Assembly: GCA_029582265.1 (NCBI GenBank)
Contig: CM055823.1
Coordinates: forward strand, 23,447,290-23,511,289
Direction: 5' to 3'
DNA from: Zoroaster sp. YZ-2022
Lineage: Eukaryota > Echinodermata > Asteroidea > Forcipulatida > Zoroasteridae
Length of the DNA stretch: 64,000 nucleotides
Made by a program: the position numbers and the translations under genes. The stretch's first letter is position 1, and each line of letters starts with the position of its first letter. Below the pieces are notes generated by a model, which was not told where the DNA came from, made no database searches, and saw only the letters and a program-made list of their open reading frames with translations. Of the stretch, positions 21,732-33,969 are shown in pieces.

Positions 21732-21853
21732 TAAGTAAGACTAATTGCGGTGACACCATGTGGAATCTCAATTGAGTAGTAATTAGTTCTGAAAAGAACT
21801 GGAGGTACAACTCGACGTTTCGATCAGTATGCTCTGATCGTCCTCAGGAGAAT
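21732..21853 (-). mobile_element. solo Penelope-type terminal repeat with target duplication
   Basis: 122 bases are nearly identical to the 3' terminal repeat of the Penelope-like element at 48090-48211. The repeat is bounded by TATAAGTATGTTA at 21721-21733 and again at 21853-21865, a ~12-13 bp direct repeat that I read as a target-site duplication. On the - strand it contains CTGAGGA, the hairpin GATCAG/CTGATC and GAAACG, a hammerhead-like arrangement. Confidence 0.8.
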
Positions 21854-22393
21854 ATAAGTATGTTACTTGTTCTATCAAAGTAAACATTAATAATATTCGA
21901 GATTAAAATGACATCTAAACCGCGATTTAAAAAAAAGGATGGTGGAGTTGCTCTCTACATTCATATCTGTCTTCACTACAACATTAACAATGATGTTAAT
22001 GTAAATAGTGAAATGAAATTGAAAACAATGTTAAACATTTCAGTGATAAATTTGCAAATTCATTTTATCCAATTATAAATAAACCGGAAAACAAAAATAA
22101 CGAGTGAATGTGCCACGATAATATAATAACAAATGATCTCTCACAACTCAATTCAGGTATTTTAATTACAGATATGAGTGATGATTTGCCATTTATTTTG
22201 TAGTTTTGAGTAAACGCAATGTCAACTCACAAGGAAACCAACCTACTGTGAAGCGTGATTATTCTTATTCTAATTATTCACCATTTTATTAGAAATATAA
22301 ATGAAACTCAGTGGAATTTTTTAAACACATTAGACAATATTAATGACATTTACAATGTTTTTCTTGATAAAGTTCTTAAACTTTATACGTTTT

Positions 22394-22398
<5 letters not shown>

Positions 22399-22434
<36 letters not shown>
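22399..22434. repeat. (TA)n microsatellite
   Basis: About 18 perfect AT/TA dinucleotides. Confidence 0.95.
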
Positions 22435-22436
<2 letters not shown>

Positions 22437-22590
22437 GCATGCATGATTGAATTTCAACCATTTCATTACGAGCTGTGTAGAACATGTCATTCTGTCATTT
22501 GCTTTTTCAATTTTTAAAATTCATGCAATACTTGTTGAGATTCTAAAAAATATTAGGGGGAACTTAGAAGTTGTGATGGGTGTATATTAA

Positions 22591-24573
22591 AGGTCCTATG
22601 AAATAAGGTTTTTTTTTTCGTTGTATACAATATAGTATGCCTACTGGAACATATATCAAGTGTCATTTGTAAATTTTCCCCCTCACGTTTAACCCTGCGG
22701 TAAGGCTGGCCGATCCAGGTACACACAGTTGTGGGAGTGTACCAGTCGACAGCTGGCAGTGTGTAACTCAATGAACGGGGCATATACCCCTGCATAAATG
22801 GACCCTTAGCATATCCAAATTCTTTCGGACAGTCTAGAGATTGTATATAACCAGGGAGGTAGCCACTACTTTATCTAAACGCGGCACCCCTCCTCTTTTC
22901 AGTGGCACCCTAATTTACCTACTGTAAAAAACAGTAGGGCTTACGCGTCGCTGGTTGTAATTATATTAAAAATTGTTCTCTGCATTCCCCATTGACTTTT
23001 TACATCCAAATGACTTCCACACATGCCCAGCTATTGTTTGGTATTATTTACAACCCCAGATGACACACAACGGCTGTGTAGTGTATCTATCTCCTGTATA
23101 ATCTTGCAAACAGTAAACAGCCGTCTGGTTTATCTCTCCAGCATGTAACCCAACCCAGACACTTTGTCTGGGGGGGGGGGGGGGGGTTATGCCTGGCACT
23201 GGCTGTCGCAAGACATCAAACAACACAGTCTGATGGTCAACAGATGGTTCCACTTATCAGTGGGTTAGATTGGGGGTGGGGGGGGTCTTTATGTTTACAC
23301 AATGGATGGTTGATTTTGTGCACAAACATATGGGAGCAATTTCTTTTCCAGCCCAGAAAAAAAACTACACCGCTCTGGGAACTGACACCCCTTCTAAGAT
23401 ATGTGGAATGGTCCCCTTTAGGATATCAATGACTCTCAGCCATCTGTGTTTTTTTTTTCTGGGACAAATAATGAAATACATAACTTCTGCCTCTCGCGAG
23501 CGGAGGGCAATTCCCATGTGGGACTGCTGGCCCGGTAGCTTGTAACTGATACAGCGGGTGAATGAACTTACCCAGGCCACTCAAATTCTACAATATGTTT
23601 TTCAAGCGTATAATGTATAAAGTCATGAAAAATGAGATTTTAACTAAATTCATACGCAGAGTAATTAACAAAAACGCATAATTAGCCACTTGCAGACAGA
23701 CGAGCAGACATGCTTTGAACGGGGCCTTCACAGCCAGTTCGGTATGGCTTATAAGGCCATGCTGCTACCAGATGCAATTTCAACGATATTCCCGCTAAGT
23801 AAGAAGGCTGTGAAGGCTCCAACGAAGAAGAGAGATGTATTTTAAAGCGAGAAAGACTCACTGGTAAGTGGCCATATAGTAATACTCCCATGCATAACCC
23901 AGTCCACTTCCGTGCAAAAGCGACATGTTCACACCATGCTCACCGTTTCAGTGTTCACGGCATGAAAACATGTCGTGATTTTCCGCATTAATAAAAACAT
24001 CGTGTCTGATTTTATATCCTGACAAGACAAACATAAAAACAAAAACCTTTCTCATTATGCATGCGCTTGTTTTGAGTTTTGTTTAAATGATCAGAACTTT
24101 GACTCAACTGTTTCTGTTATTTCATAAAATAACACCGTAATGTTAGCATTTCCTTCGGTGTGTGTTCCGACCGCATGATGGGGGCTTGCACTGCGTTTCA
24201 CAGATAACTCTCCTCTGTTTCGGTCATGTTTTTCGCGTGTTACTGCTGGCTTTTCGAAGAGTGATTCTCCCGTGCTTCTGGCCAAAAATGCGTCTGTGTG
24301 TGTGTGACAACGCTAAGTGTGCATTGTACCGTGACGGGGACAACTCGACCCTCTATAATTATTGGACTGTTATCCGATCAAAGTCTGGCACCAAACCATA
24401 CCGCCTAGCTCTGCGAGTGTAAAATTCTCTGCCTTTGTGTACGTCACGAACGTTTCGTTAAAATTATTAATCCACTCGACACAAAAAAAACATTTAAAAT
24501 TGTTTTTAGTTCATACCAATCAATATAACAGCACCAAAAAATAAAGTTTGGTAAATATACTCTTCATAGACCT
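22591..24573. mobile_element. TTAA-flanked non-autonomous DNA transposon candidate (2.0 kb)
   Basis: TTAA at 22587-22590 precedes AGGTCCTATGAA, and TTCATAGACCT is followed by TTAA at 24574-24577. The result is short inverted ends (one base different) with a duplicated TTAA, as in Kolobok and piggyBac families. The inside has a poly-G run (23170-23187), a CTTTTTTTTTCTGG-type tract and no transposase frame. The inverted ends are only ~12 bp, so the call is moderate. The right end abuts the CR1-like fragment. Confidence 0.5.
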
Positions 24574-24579
24574 TTAACT

Positions 24580-25040
24580 ATAGAGTAGTCAAAATAGACA
24601 ATGACAGTGATATTGCTAATTCTTCCAACAATTTCTTTGTTAATATTGGGAACAACAAAGCTGCCAAACTTCCACCGTCCATTAATTCATTTCAGTCTTT
24701 TCCTTAAGAGATGCTCACATTCATTCTTTTCAACTCCTATTACTGAAGAGGAAATTATTAATGTTGTTCCTAAATTCAAATCTGGAAAGGCTCCTGGCTA
24801 CGATGAGATTAGCTTTTCTGTTTTAAAACAAGCTAAGTATGCTTTAGCCAAACCATTGGCTTTACTTTTTAATAAGTCACAATGTTTAGTGGTTTTCCCA
24901 GATGAGTAGAAACTAGTTATAAAGGTTATACCCATACTCAAAGGTTGTAGTGTTTATGAAGTAAATAATTATAGACTAATAACCATACTACCGATTTTAT
25001 CAAAAGTTTGTAACAAACAAAATTACAGAAGCCTTTGATA
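24580..25040 (+). pseudogene. CR1/L2-like LINE RT, upstream half of a split copy
   Basis: The + frame reads SSNNFFVNIGNNKAAKLPPS (24610-24670), then FSTPITEEEIINVVPKFKSG, KAPGYDEISFSVLKQA and, after a TAG at ~24906, VNNYRLITILPILSKV (~24960-25010). These are the blocks just before and at the start of CR1/L2-type RT. The frame is then broken by (TAAA)n at 25049, and the next RT blocks reappear at 45005 on the same strand, 20 kb away. I infer one element split by later insertions. Confidence 0.75.
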
Positions 25041-25048
25041 AATATATA

Positions 25049-25181
<133 letters not shown>

Positions 25182-25683
25182 ACTTTTTACTTTTCAAAGG
25201 AGAACTTTATTTCAAATTTCTTGAAAAAGCAGCATATTATACAGATATATACAAAATTTAAAAGAATTGTAAAGAAATACATTCAGTACCTTAATAGTAG
25301 TGAATTAATACAATGAAAACCAGAAACAAAAACTTTAACTAGAAATGCCGCAAAGGCCAAGTTGCCACCTTCGGAAGCTGGATGCCCCAAGTCCTTCCAA
25401 AGGGTAGCAACAAGGCATAAGAGGAGGGGAAAAAGGGAGTTGACAGTAAAGTACATTTTTACATTGTCGATATCCTTGTCTTGGGGAGGGGAGGGGAGGA
25501 GAAAAGGAAGGGAGGGGGGGGGGGGCATGGGTTCCTTAGCGTCTGGTGTGGGCACAAAAAGGAGCATCAAGATCCTCTGGGAAGCGACGAGACCTGCTCA
25601 AGCCCGTCAACCTAGGAATAAGACAAGGGTAAAGAAATGAAAATTATAGAGAACAAAAAAAAAATTAAATAAAACGCGGTAAT

Positions 25684-28600
25684 TCAAATCAACCATATCA
25701 TTTGATCATTACTGTAATCGAAAAGAGTGTTATTAATTGACCAATTTGTGAGAAAAAGTGGAATGGAGTTATTCAGCTTATGATAATTGAATTCTAAGAT
25801 AATTTTGTTTTTCAACCGGTATTGCCAAACTAATAAGGGGTCGGAGGGGTTTGAGGTACGATATAGCCAGTAAATGACGTTTTTTAGGCTGACGCTAAGA
25901 TAATTTGCCAGGCGGACAGCCCCTTTGTTTCGACTCTGAGCAGGCGGAACGAGAGTCCAGTAAGTGTCAAAATTTAGTTGAAGGTTTGGAAGAAGACGAC
26001 TGATGAGGCTGTGAAGAAGGTTGAGAGCTGGTTGTATAGATGGGCAAGTAATAAAAAGATGTGTGATGGTTCCTCTCTCGCCGCACCACCCACAGTCAGA
26101 AGAGATGTTGGAGTTGAGGTGATGTAAGACTGGAAGAGAGGGCAGAACGTTGTGTAGAAGCTTATATTGGACGTCCCCTTCTTTCTTGGATGTTGGCGGC
26201 TGGTAAATTGCTCTCAGGGGATGTGAAGAGAAGACGGAAAGTAGCCACGGTCATGCCAGGGTGTTAAAGTTGGAGAAGAGTTGTCGTTGATTTTCTGGTT
26301 GAAGAGAAGATAAAGCGATTTTGATGAGAGTGAGGACACATCTGTGTCCTTGTCGATGAAGACACAGCTCGGCGAAAAGGGGCGAGTGGGAAGATCTTCG
26401 AGTGGTGAGACATGTTGAAAAAGACCGTCGAGATTGAAAAGTTCTGGGAAGGAAGATGATATGGTGTGGTGCAGGCGAGAGATATCCCGTTGAAAAAAGA
26501 CCTTGAACAGAAGGAGGACGGATGCAGGAAAGGACCAGATGGATGTCTTTAGCCGGAAGCCACTTTCCGGTGTTGAAGTTGAGGAGTTGCTTGATGAAGT
26601 GAGTGCCGCCCGCCCAGAGTCTTGCAGCAAAGGCCGCACCGCCCGGCAAGGGGTTAACGAGGGGCGGATAAATGATTGGTAGATTGATGATATGGTTGAC
26701 TGAATTTGTGGGTAATTCGATTCGAGCTCCGATTTTTTTCCAGGCACGCAGTGTTTCACTGTAGAAAAGGGGAAGACTAGTAAAGAATTTATGGTCTAGA
26801 TCCAAAAGGAAAAGTTGATAGCTGAGGTTGAGACGTTTGTATTTATGTAAATTGCAATCCATTAACGTAAAACAGGGGTGGGGGTTTGAAAAATACCTCT
26901 GAAGAAGTTTGAATCTGAAAGTGAGGCTGCGTGCCTGGAGACAAGCTAGACCTAGCCCACCTTTGTCGCAGCTCTGAAAGAGTGTCCGTTTTTTAAGTAG
27001 GTGTCGTTTGTTGGACCAGACGAAATCGACAAGCAAGCCTTGGAGTTCACGTAGGTTATTTTCAGGACATGGGAGGACGGCAAGACAGTGAAAGATTTTA
27101 GTGGCAGCTAACTGATTAGCAATTAAAACTTTCCCTTTGAGGGACAGATTAAAGAAAAGATGTTTCCAGCAGGCTAGTGTTTTGGCAAGTTTGTCTTTGC
27201 AATTTTTCCAGTTTTGTTGATTGTAGTTGTTGTTATTACCTAGGTGAACTCCAAGGAAGGCTAAACCTTGATTATTCCACTCGAAATTTAGCGGATTGTC
27301 GGTTCGTCTGGTCCACGACCCGACCCATAGCCCCTTGGATTTTTCGTAATTTAACCTTGCAGCAGAGGATTCGCTGAAGAGACTATACACCCTTTGAATG
27401 GTTTCAAACCCGAGGTCGGAGGTGATAAAAATAGTGATATCATCAGCATAGGCTGAAACCGAACAGTAATTTTGAGTGTTGGGCAGAGGGAAACCCTGCC
27501 CATGCAAATCTTTAGGAAGAGTATTGAGAAAGGGTTCAATAGCAACGGTGTACAGCAGCCCCGAGAGTGGACAACCTTGTCGGATGCCTTTCTCAAAAGG
27601 AAAGGGTGCGGTCAAAGAACCGCACACCTTAATGTGGCTCTCGGCACTGCTGTACAAAAGATGGAGATAAGAAAGAAATTTGTCCCCGAATCTCATAACA
27701 TTGAAAAGATAGTCGTGGTCAACGTTGTCAAAAGCTTTACGCTGATCAAGGTTGACCACGCCCAAAGGTAAATCATTAACATTGCAAAAATTAATAACGT
27801 CACGAATCAAGTTTAAATTATCATTATAGTGCGTTCGGGCACACAATAAGATTGATCTTGTTTGATAATATTACTGATGGATTGTTTTAGTCTATTTGCA
27901 AGAAGCTTGGCAAAAAATTTGTAATCAGTATTCAGGAGGAGACAGGACGCCAGTTGAAATTTCAGAGAGATCACCTTTTTAGGAATGAGAGTGATCACAG
28001 CTTTCAGAAAAGAACGGGGAGGGAACCAGAAATAACAGCAGAATTTAGAACGTCAAAAGATCGTTTTAATTAATGACCAAAAGGAAACAAACAATTCTGA
28101 GGTCAGCCCGTCAAACCCAGGCGTTTTATTTTTGCCAAGCTGGTTGACAACACAATCAAGTTCCTCCGGACGAAGAGGAGCATCAAGATCCTCTGCGTCC
28201 AGAGGATCAAGCCGAGATAAATCGGATAATAAAGGCTCTAGGGCGTCCTCGTCAGTAGGAACGCGACTGTAAAGATTAGTGTAAAAGTTCCGGCAGTGGT
28301 TTTTTATTTCATCCGGGTTGTCAGTAATTTCACCATCAGGAAGACGAATACTACAGAGGGTTTTAGAAATAGAATGAGATTTTTCAAGGTTGAAAAAATA
28401 AGAAGAGCTAGTGTCAGCTTCGTTAAGGTGCTGAAAACGAGATCGGACGAGGGCGCCCTGAGCCTGATTTTTTTAAAGAATATTTAATTCTTTGCGCTGT
28501 TCTTTGAGGACCTTTTGGGCTTCTGGTGTGATGTCTGGAGCAGACTGAAGCTCCTCAATTTGGGAATTAATACGAAGAAAGGCAGCTCGTTTTTCTCTGG

Positions 28601-29573
28601 CGAGTCTGGAACTGTATTTTTGGGTGAGGGTTTTGATTTGGGCCTTGCCGAGGTCCCACCACTTGCATACGTCGTTAAAATGACGTTTTTCCATTTGCCA
28701 ATTTGACCAGAAAAGATGTATAATTTCACGATAATTTTTGTCAATGAGAAGAGAGTTATTGAAATGCCAGTAAGCACTGCCTCTATGTTGAGAGGAAGGA
28801 GGTTTGATAGAAAGATGAACGGCAGAGTGGTCGGACAGAGAACAAGGAATAATTTGACAAGAACGAATAGCTGGTATCAAAGTGGGAGGAGCATAAAGTC
28901 GATCAAGTCTAACCTGAGAAATTTTGTCGGGAGAGAAAGGGTTTTTCCTCATCCAGGTATACCGTTTTAACTCGGGGGTTTCGTCTGCGCCAGACATCAC
29001 ACAAATTAAAATTAGTAAGAACATTTTTGAGAGCCGTTGAGACCCGGGGACGATGTTCGGTCAGCCTATCTGCGCGGTCCATAGAAGGATCGCAAGTACA
29101 ATTAAAATCACCTCCGACAATATTAATGGCGCCGTCACTAAAGTGCTGGTCACAGTGGTTATTAAGTTTCTCAAGGGTTTGGATGGCAATGTTGTCAGTT
29201 TGGGGGACAAGTAAATTATAAATGTTATACAAGGTGTTTTGGTGCTTAATTTGGGCAAAAAGGAGGTGGCCAGTAGCGACAACACTGGAGGAAACAAGAT
29301 TGATATTGTTATTAATTAGCATAGTAACTCCCGAGCCAGGTGTAGTACCGGGAGCACAAAGGGGAGTATAATTAGACCAACTTTTCAACACAAGCATTGT
29401 TCACTGAGAGAGTAAGTTTCTTGTAAAAGAATAACATCACACCTTTGAGTAAGGTTCGAAAAATAGCGAGTAAAGGCGACATTACGGGTGGTATTGTGAC
29501 AACCTCCAGTGTTTAGAGTAATTAGTGACAGCGCCATTAACAGGGCAGAAAGGGTATGTCGTCTCAACATCAT
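25684..29573 (-). pseudogene. LINE copy A ORF2: AP-type endonuclease and reverse transcriptase
   Basis: The start MMLRRHTLS at 29573 leads to an exonuclease-endonuclease-phosphatase domain: VITLNTGG-like opening, DVILLQETYSL, IVGGDFNCTCDPSMDR, RLDRLYAPP and CSLSDHSAVHLS (SDH catalytic end). The RT follows with LIPKK, LNTDYKFFAKLLANRL, VVNLDQRKAFDNVDHDYL, IRQGCPLSGLLYTVAIEP and SAYADDITIFI (YADD catalytic box). The longest intact piece is 531 residues (27846-26251). The C-terminal part ends near 25684 after WSINNTLFDYSN. Frame changes lie near 29400, 29020, 28480, 27990 and 26450. The enzyme would nick target DNA and prime cDNA synthesis. Confidence 0.9.
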
Positions 29574-29590
29574 AAAGGAGAAAAATAAAG

Positions 29591-31345
29591 TTACTTCAAT
29601 TTTTTAATTAGTTTGCGAATCCTGTGCTGCAAGTTATTCTGGATCAGGGGACTATTTGTCAAGGGTATGAGTTGCTGAATCAAACCAGCGGTATTGGTAG
29701 TGAATTTCTGGGCAATTGCCTTGGGGTTTCTTTGGGATTTGACCGAGGAGAGAAAATGGATGAGCTGAGAGTGGTTGAGGGGACCTGGACAGGAGGGGAA
29801 AAGAGTCTGTGATAATTCACTGTCCGACAGGTTCTGTGAGTCATCCCACACGGAGGAGTCAGTATCGGTCGCTTCAGCTGTGGAGTTGGGAGTTGAAAAG
29901 GTAGATGGGATTTCAAGGACGGGGGACGGGGTGGGGTTAGGGGAAGATGAGGTATGGGAAAAAGGGGATGGGGAGGGGAATGGGGGTTGGAGAAAAGGGC
30001 GTAGGGGGGATAGGGGTGGGGGTAGGTGGAAAGGGGGTAGAGGGAATGGGCGTAGGGGGAGTGGGCGTAGTGGGAAAAAGGGTGGAGTTGTCGGTAGGAG
30101 GAATTGAATCGGAGGGCATTGGAGTGATGGTGGCACCATTGGGAGCGAGTATGGAGGGGGACAGAGAATCCAGGACCTGAGAGAGGGTTGGGGTGTCCGG
30201 TTTATTTGAAGATGCATTCTTCCTGCGAAGTTTGCGTTGGGGTTGTGGGGATTTCAAGGGAGTGAGATGGGGGCTATCATCAGTGGATTTGGGAGGGGAC
30301 AATTTTCGTTTTGACACGATATCAGAAAAGAGCCTAGTAGGGGCAGGTGGGGTACCCCAGATGTACTTGTGGGTGTCCATTGGGGAGTCGTTGGAGGGAC
30401 CGTCAGATAGTGCCCGAGAGGGTAGCAGGGGAAGTTTCGGCACTGGTGTCTGCCATGGCAGTAGTGGTTCGAACGGCAGTAATGGCAGTAGCAGCAGTCG
30501 AAGCCGTGCTCGGCTTACTAGCAGCGGCGGCTGCTGGCCCAGCAGAAGCAGCATGGGACACCGAGGGTCCCGCTAAAGGATCACCCCGTATCGAGGCTCG
30601 GGAGGGGACGGGAGGGTTAGGTTTGGACTTCGGAGGGTGCTTTGGGTCTGATTTTTTGTGCATGAAGGCTGGAGGGGGGTTGAGGGGGTTGATGGGTTCG
30701 TTAGCATCGGCCTGGGTGTGGGGTTTCTTACAGAAGCGACTGATGTGACCAAATTCCCCACAGTTGAAGCACCGAACTGACTCAATAGACAAAAAGACTC
30801 GATAATTGACACCAGAATGAGAAAAATTGATATGGTCTGGGAGGGTGATATTGGGCTTAAGGATGATTTGAACCTGTCGGCGGAAAGACATTATGTGAGA
30901 CAGCTGTTTGTTTTTTAACCTAAGGGGTATGGGTTTGACAGCGGACACTACTTTACAGAAACTGGAAATTTTTTGGAGAAGAACATAATTGGGAATCTCA
31001 GGGTAGACATTAGATAACGTAAGGCGAGTGGTAGGTTGAATGAGAGGGGTGAGTTCCAAGAAGGAGTCACCGTATGTCAAACCACGGGCAATGGCGTCAG
31101 CGACCTCCTCCATGGAACTCACGTACAAAGCAATGCGATTGTTAGAAATACGACTGGCAGAGACGATGTGCTTTTCAGGCATGGTTTCACGGAATTTATC
31201 AAGATAGGATTCAATAGATACGTTATCTAAGGCCTTGAAAGCAAAGCCATTGTTCCTGGTGACGCCCTTAACAGCTCGTCATCAGGAACAATGGGTCTGG
31301 TGCACCAGACGCGCTAACATTACGTGGTTCTGCCTGAGTGGCCAT
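29591..31345 (-). pseudogene. LINE copy A ORF1: CCHC zinc-knuckle, proline-rich protein
   Basis: The start corresponds to MASQAGTS of copy C and lies at 31345, but a TAA soon follows and the main frame resumes at 31182. It reads ASRISNNRIALYVSSMEEV, then TRLTLSNVYPEIPN, SHIMSFRRQVQIILKPNI and CFNCGEFGHISRFC, a CCHC knuckle for nucleic acid. An Ala/Thr-rich and then Pro-rich low-complexity tract (30560-29950) follows, and a conserved C-terminal tail SSVKSQRNPKAIAQ, then HRIRKLIKKLK, ends at 29591. Role: RNA binding in the retrotransposition particle. Confidence 0.82.
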
Positions 31346-31558
31346 GGTGGCCAGCTCAGTACAAAACGCCACAGTATAGGCGAAAAAAAGGACTAAAAAA
31401 ACAAGCAAAAGACAAATTTATATACAGTGGGCTCGGTCTAACTAGACCTATATCATATATTAATTATAATAATAAGAAAACAAGGACCTAAAGAGGTCTA
31501 AAGAAGTAAATATTAAAGACTTACTCGGAGCTCGAAGGAACACACGTCCGCTAAAGAG

Positions 31559-31588
31559 ATAAATAAATAAATAAATAAATAAATAAAT
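31559..31588. repeat. (TAAA)n tract between LINE copies A and B
   Basis: About seven units lie directly between the 5' end of copy A (CACACGTCCGCTAAAGAG) and the 3' end of fragment B. Confidence 0.9.
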
Positions 31589-31986
31589 ACATACTTGTTT
31601 TACTTTTTTCAAGGAAAACTTTATTTCAAAATCCTTGAAGAATACAGTATATACAGAATTAAAAGAATTATAATTAAATCAGAACTTGACAGTCAATTTA
31701 TGAGATCAATATACATGAATTATAATTAAATCAATCAGTATAATAATTGAAACATTAAATAGCAATCAGCATGTATCAGTAATAATTAAGCGGGGAAGGT
31801 GAGGACTTAGGGAAGGGGAAGGAGGAGTGGGGCCCACTGGCGTCTGGATGTGGGCACCTCGTGCCCACTGTCAGTAGGCTCCTGTTGGGAAAAAGTCAGG
31901 CCACCGGGGTGGGCGGTGAAAAGACACCACGTCACGCCGAGGAGGGGCGGCGACTACCCGCGCCTCGGTGACCTGGGGAGGGAGGG
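31589..31986 (-). mobile_element. Tx1-like LINE fragment B (3' end only)
   Basis: It has the same 3' terminus as copies A and C (CAAGGAAAACTTTATTTCAAA on +), followed by the family 3' UTR with GGCGTCTGGATGTGGGCAC, which compares with GCGTCTGGTGTGGGCAC in copy A. The remaining element is missing, so this is a strongly 5'-truncated insertion of ~0.4 kb, followed by (AATA)n at 31987. Confidence 0.75.
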
Positions 31987-32117
31987 AATAAATAAATAAA
32001 TAAATAATAAATACTTTTTAACTTTTTCAAGGAAAATTTTATTCAAAAAATCCTTGATAAACAGTATTTACAAGCATATATATTTTTTATAATCATTAGA
32101 AAGTATTTATGTTGAAA

Positions 32118-33969
32118 TTAAATTAACCATGTCAGTTTACCGGTAGTGTAGACAAAAAGGGTGTTATTGATTGACCACTTGTCAAGGAAAGATGAGATAG
32201 AATTGATAAGTGTGTAGTAATTAAGTTCAAGGATAATTTTATTTTTGAGGCGGTATTGCCAGACAGTGAGAGGGTCAGATTTACTGCACGTACGGTATAA
32301 CCAATATATTATGTTTTTCAAGCTAATAATGAGAGAGTTTGCCAGGCGGACGGCCATTTTGTCTCGACTCTGAGCATAGGGAATGAGAGTCCAATAGGTG
32401 TCGAAACTGATAGCGAGGTTGGGTAGGAGGCGGTCGATGAGCCGATGGAGAAGACGAAGAGCAGGTTGAATGGAGGGGCAAGTGATGAAAAGGTGGACAA
32501 TAGTGCCTCTCTCGCCGCACCATCCACAGGTGGAGGAGATGCTGGGGTTTAGATGCTGGGGTTTAGATGATGGAGGACCGGTAGTGAGGGTAAGACGTCA
32601 TGTAGAAGTTTGTATTGGACGTCCCCTTCTTTCTTGGATGTGGGAAACTGATAAATTACCTTCCAAGGAACGTGGTGGGAAGGCGGAAAATAGCCAAGTC
32701 CGTGCCAGGGAGTAAGTGGAGCTGAAGGTAAGTCGTTCATTTGGTTGTAGAAACTGTACAAAGTCTTAGAGGTTGAAGAAAGGGCGTCTTTGTCGACATC
32801 GAAGAGAACCTGGCCGGGTGAAGTAGGGCGAGAGGGGACATCGCGAAGTTGAGCAGGGAGATGAAGGAATCCAGTCAAGTTGAAAAGCGTTGGGAAAGAC
32901 GAAGTCAAGGACTGGTGCAGGCGAGAGAGGTCTTTACTCAGAAGACGAGATGACAAAGGACGAGAAGATGCAGAAGACAATTGGAGTTCCTGAGCTTGAA
33001 GCCACTTTCCAGTATTGATGTTGAGTAGGTTCTTGATGAGATAGATGTTGTTGTCCCAGAGTCGAGAGGCGAAAGCCGTGCCGCCCGGCAAGGGATCGAT
33101 TAAAGATGGGTAAATTACCGGTAAATTTAGGACATGGTTGATAGAGTCCGGAGGTGTTTCAATACGAGCTTCGAGGGTCAACCAGGCACGCAAGACCTCA
33201 CTGTAAAAAAACTGGCAAGCTGGTGAAAAATTTGGATTCTAAGTTTAGTAGGAAAAGTTGGTAATTTAAATCTAAACGTTTATATTGACGTAAGTATACG
33301 TCCATCATCAAAAAGCAAGGGTGGGTATTAAATTGAAGGTAACGTTGTAGATGTTTGAACTTGAAAGTGAGGCTGCGTGCCTGGAGACAAGCCAGACCAA
33401 GTCCACCTTTATTACAAGACTGATGAAGAATTTGTTTTTTAAGGAGATGGCGTTTGTGGGACCAGACGAAGTCGACAAGCATCTTTTGGAGTTCACCTAG
33501 GATATTTTCGGGACAAGACAAAACGGCGAGAGAGTGAAAGACTTTGGTGGCAGCAATTTGATTGGCGATTAATACTTTGCCTTTGAAAGAAAGTATGGGA
33601 GAGAAAGGTTTCCAGCTGGTTAGGGTTTTGGAGAGTTTTGCTTTACAATTTTCCCAATTTTGTTTGTTGTAATTGTTGTTATTTCCCAGGTGAACTCCAA
33701 GAAAAACGAGCCCCTGATTATTCCAGTGAAAGTTCAGGGGCTTGTCGCTTCGTCCGGTCCATGAGCCGACTCATAGACCCTTGGATTTTGCATAGTTTAA
33801 ACTCGCAGCAGAAGATTCGCTGAAAAGATTGTACACTCTTTGAATTGTTTCAAAGCCCGAGTCGGAAGTGACGAAAATTGTGACGTCGTCAGCATAGGCC
33901 GAGACCGAGCAGTAATTGTTTGTATTAGGTAAAAGAAAACTTTGACCCTGCATTTCATTTCTAAGTTTG
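32118..33969 (-). pseudogene. LINE copy C ORF2, C-terminal third
   Basis: Colinear with copy A ORF2. The YADD catalytic box (SAYADDVTIFVT) is at ~33880-33915. Then come SCPENILGELQKMLVDFVWS, KGGLGLACLQARSL, the C-terminal GKWLQAQELQL region, a GWCGERGTI zinc-like site near 32510 and the terminal WSINNTLFVY. Frame changes occur near 33770, 33520, 33195 and 32550. The upstream boundary is the 0.75-kb insert. Confidence 0.85.

Larger units (their letters stand above)
25182..31556 (-). mobile_element. Tx1/L1-like LINE, near full-length copy A
   Basis: The - strand element has, in order, a 5' UTR (31556-31346), ORF1 with a CCHC knuckle (31345-29591), a 17-bp gap, ORF2 with endonuclease and RT (29573-25684), and a 3' UTR ending TTTTCAAGAAATTTG..AAAAAGTA followed by (TTTA)n. 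The length is about 6.4 kb. It is colinear over its full length with copy C (32013-44868) once the inserts there are removed. Several frameshifts and stops make it inactive. The 5' end directly abuts another (TAAA)n tract. Confidence 0.88.

Noticed and set aside
29775..30554. Long overlapping proline-rich and glycine-rich frames on both strands
   Set aside because: They are alternative frames of the low-complexity ORF1 tract of LINE copy A. Only the - strand frame that ends in HRIRKLIKKLK is consistent with copy C.
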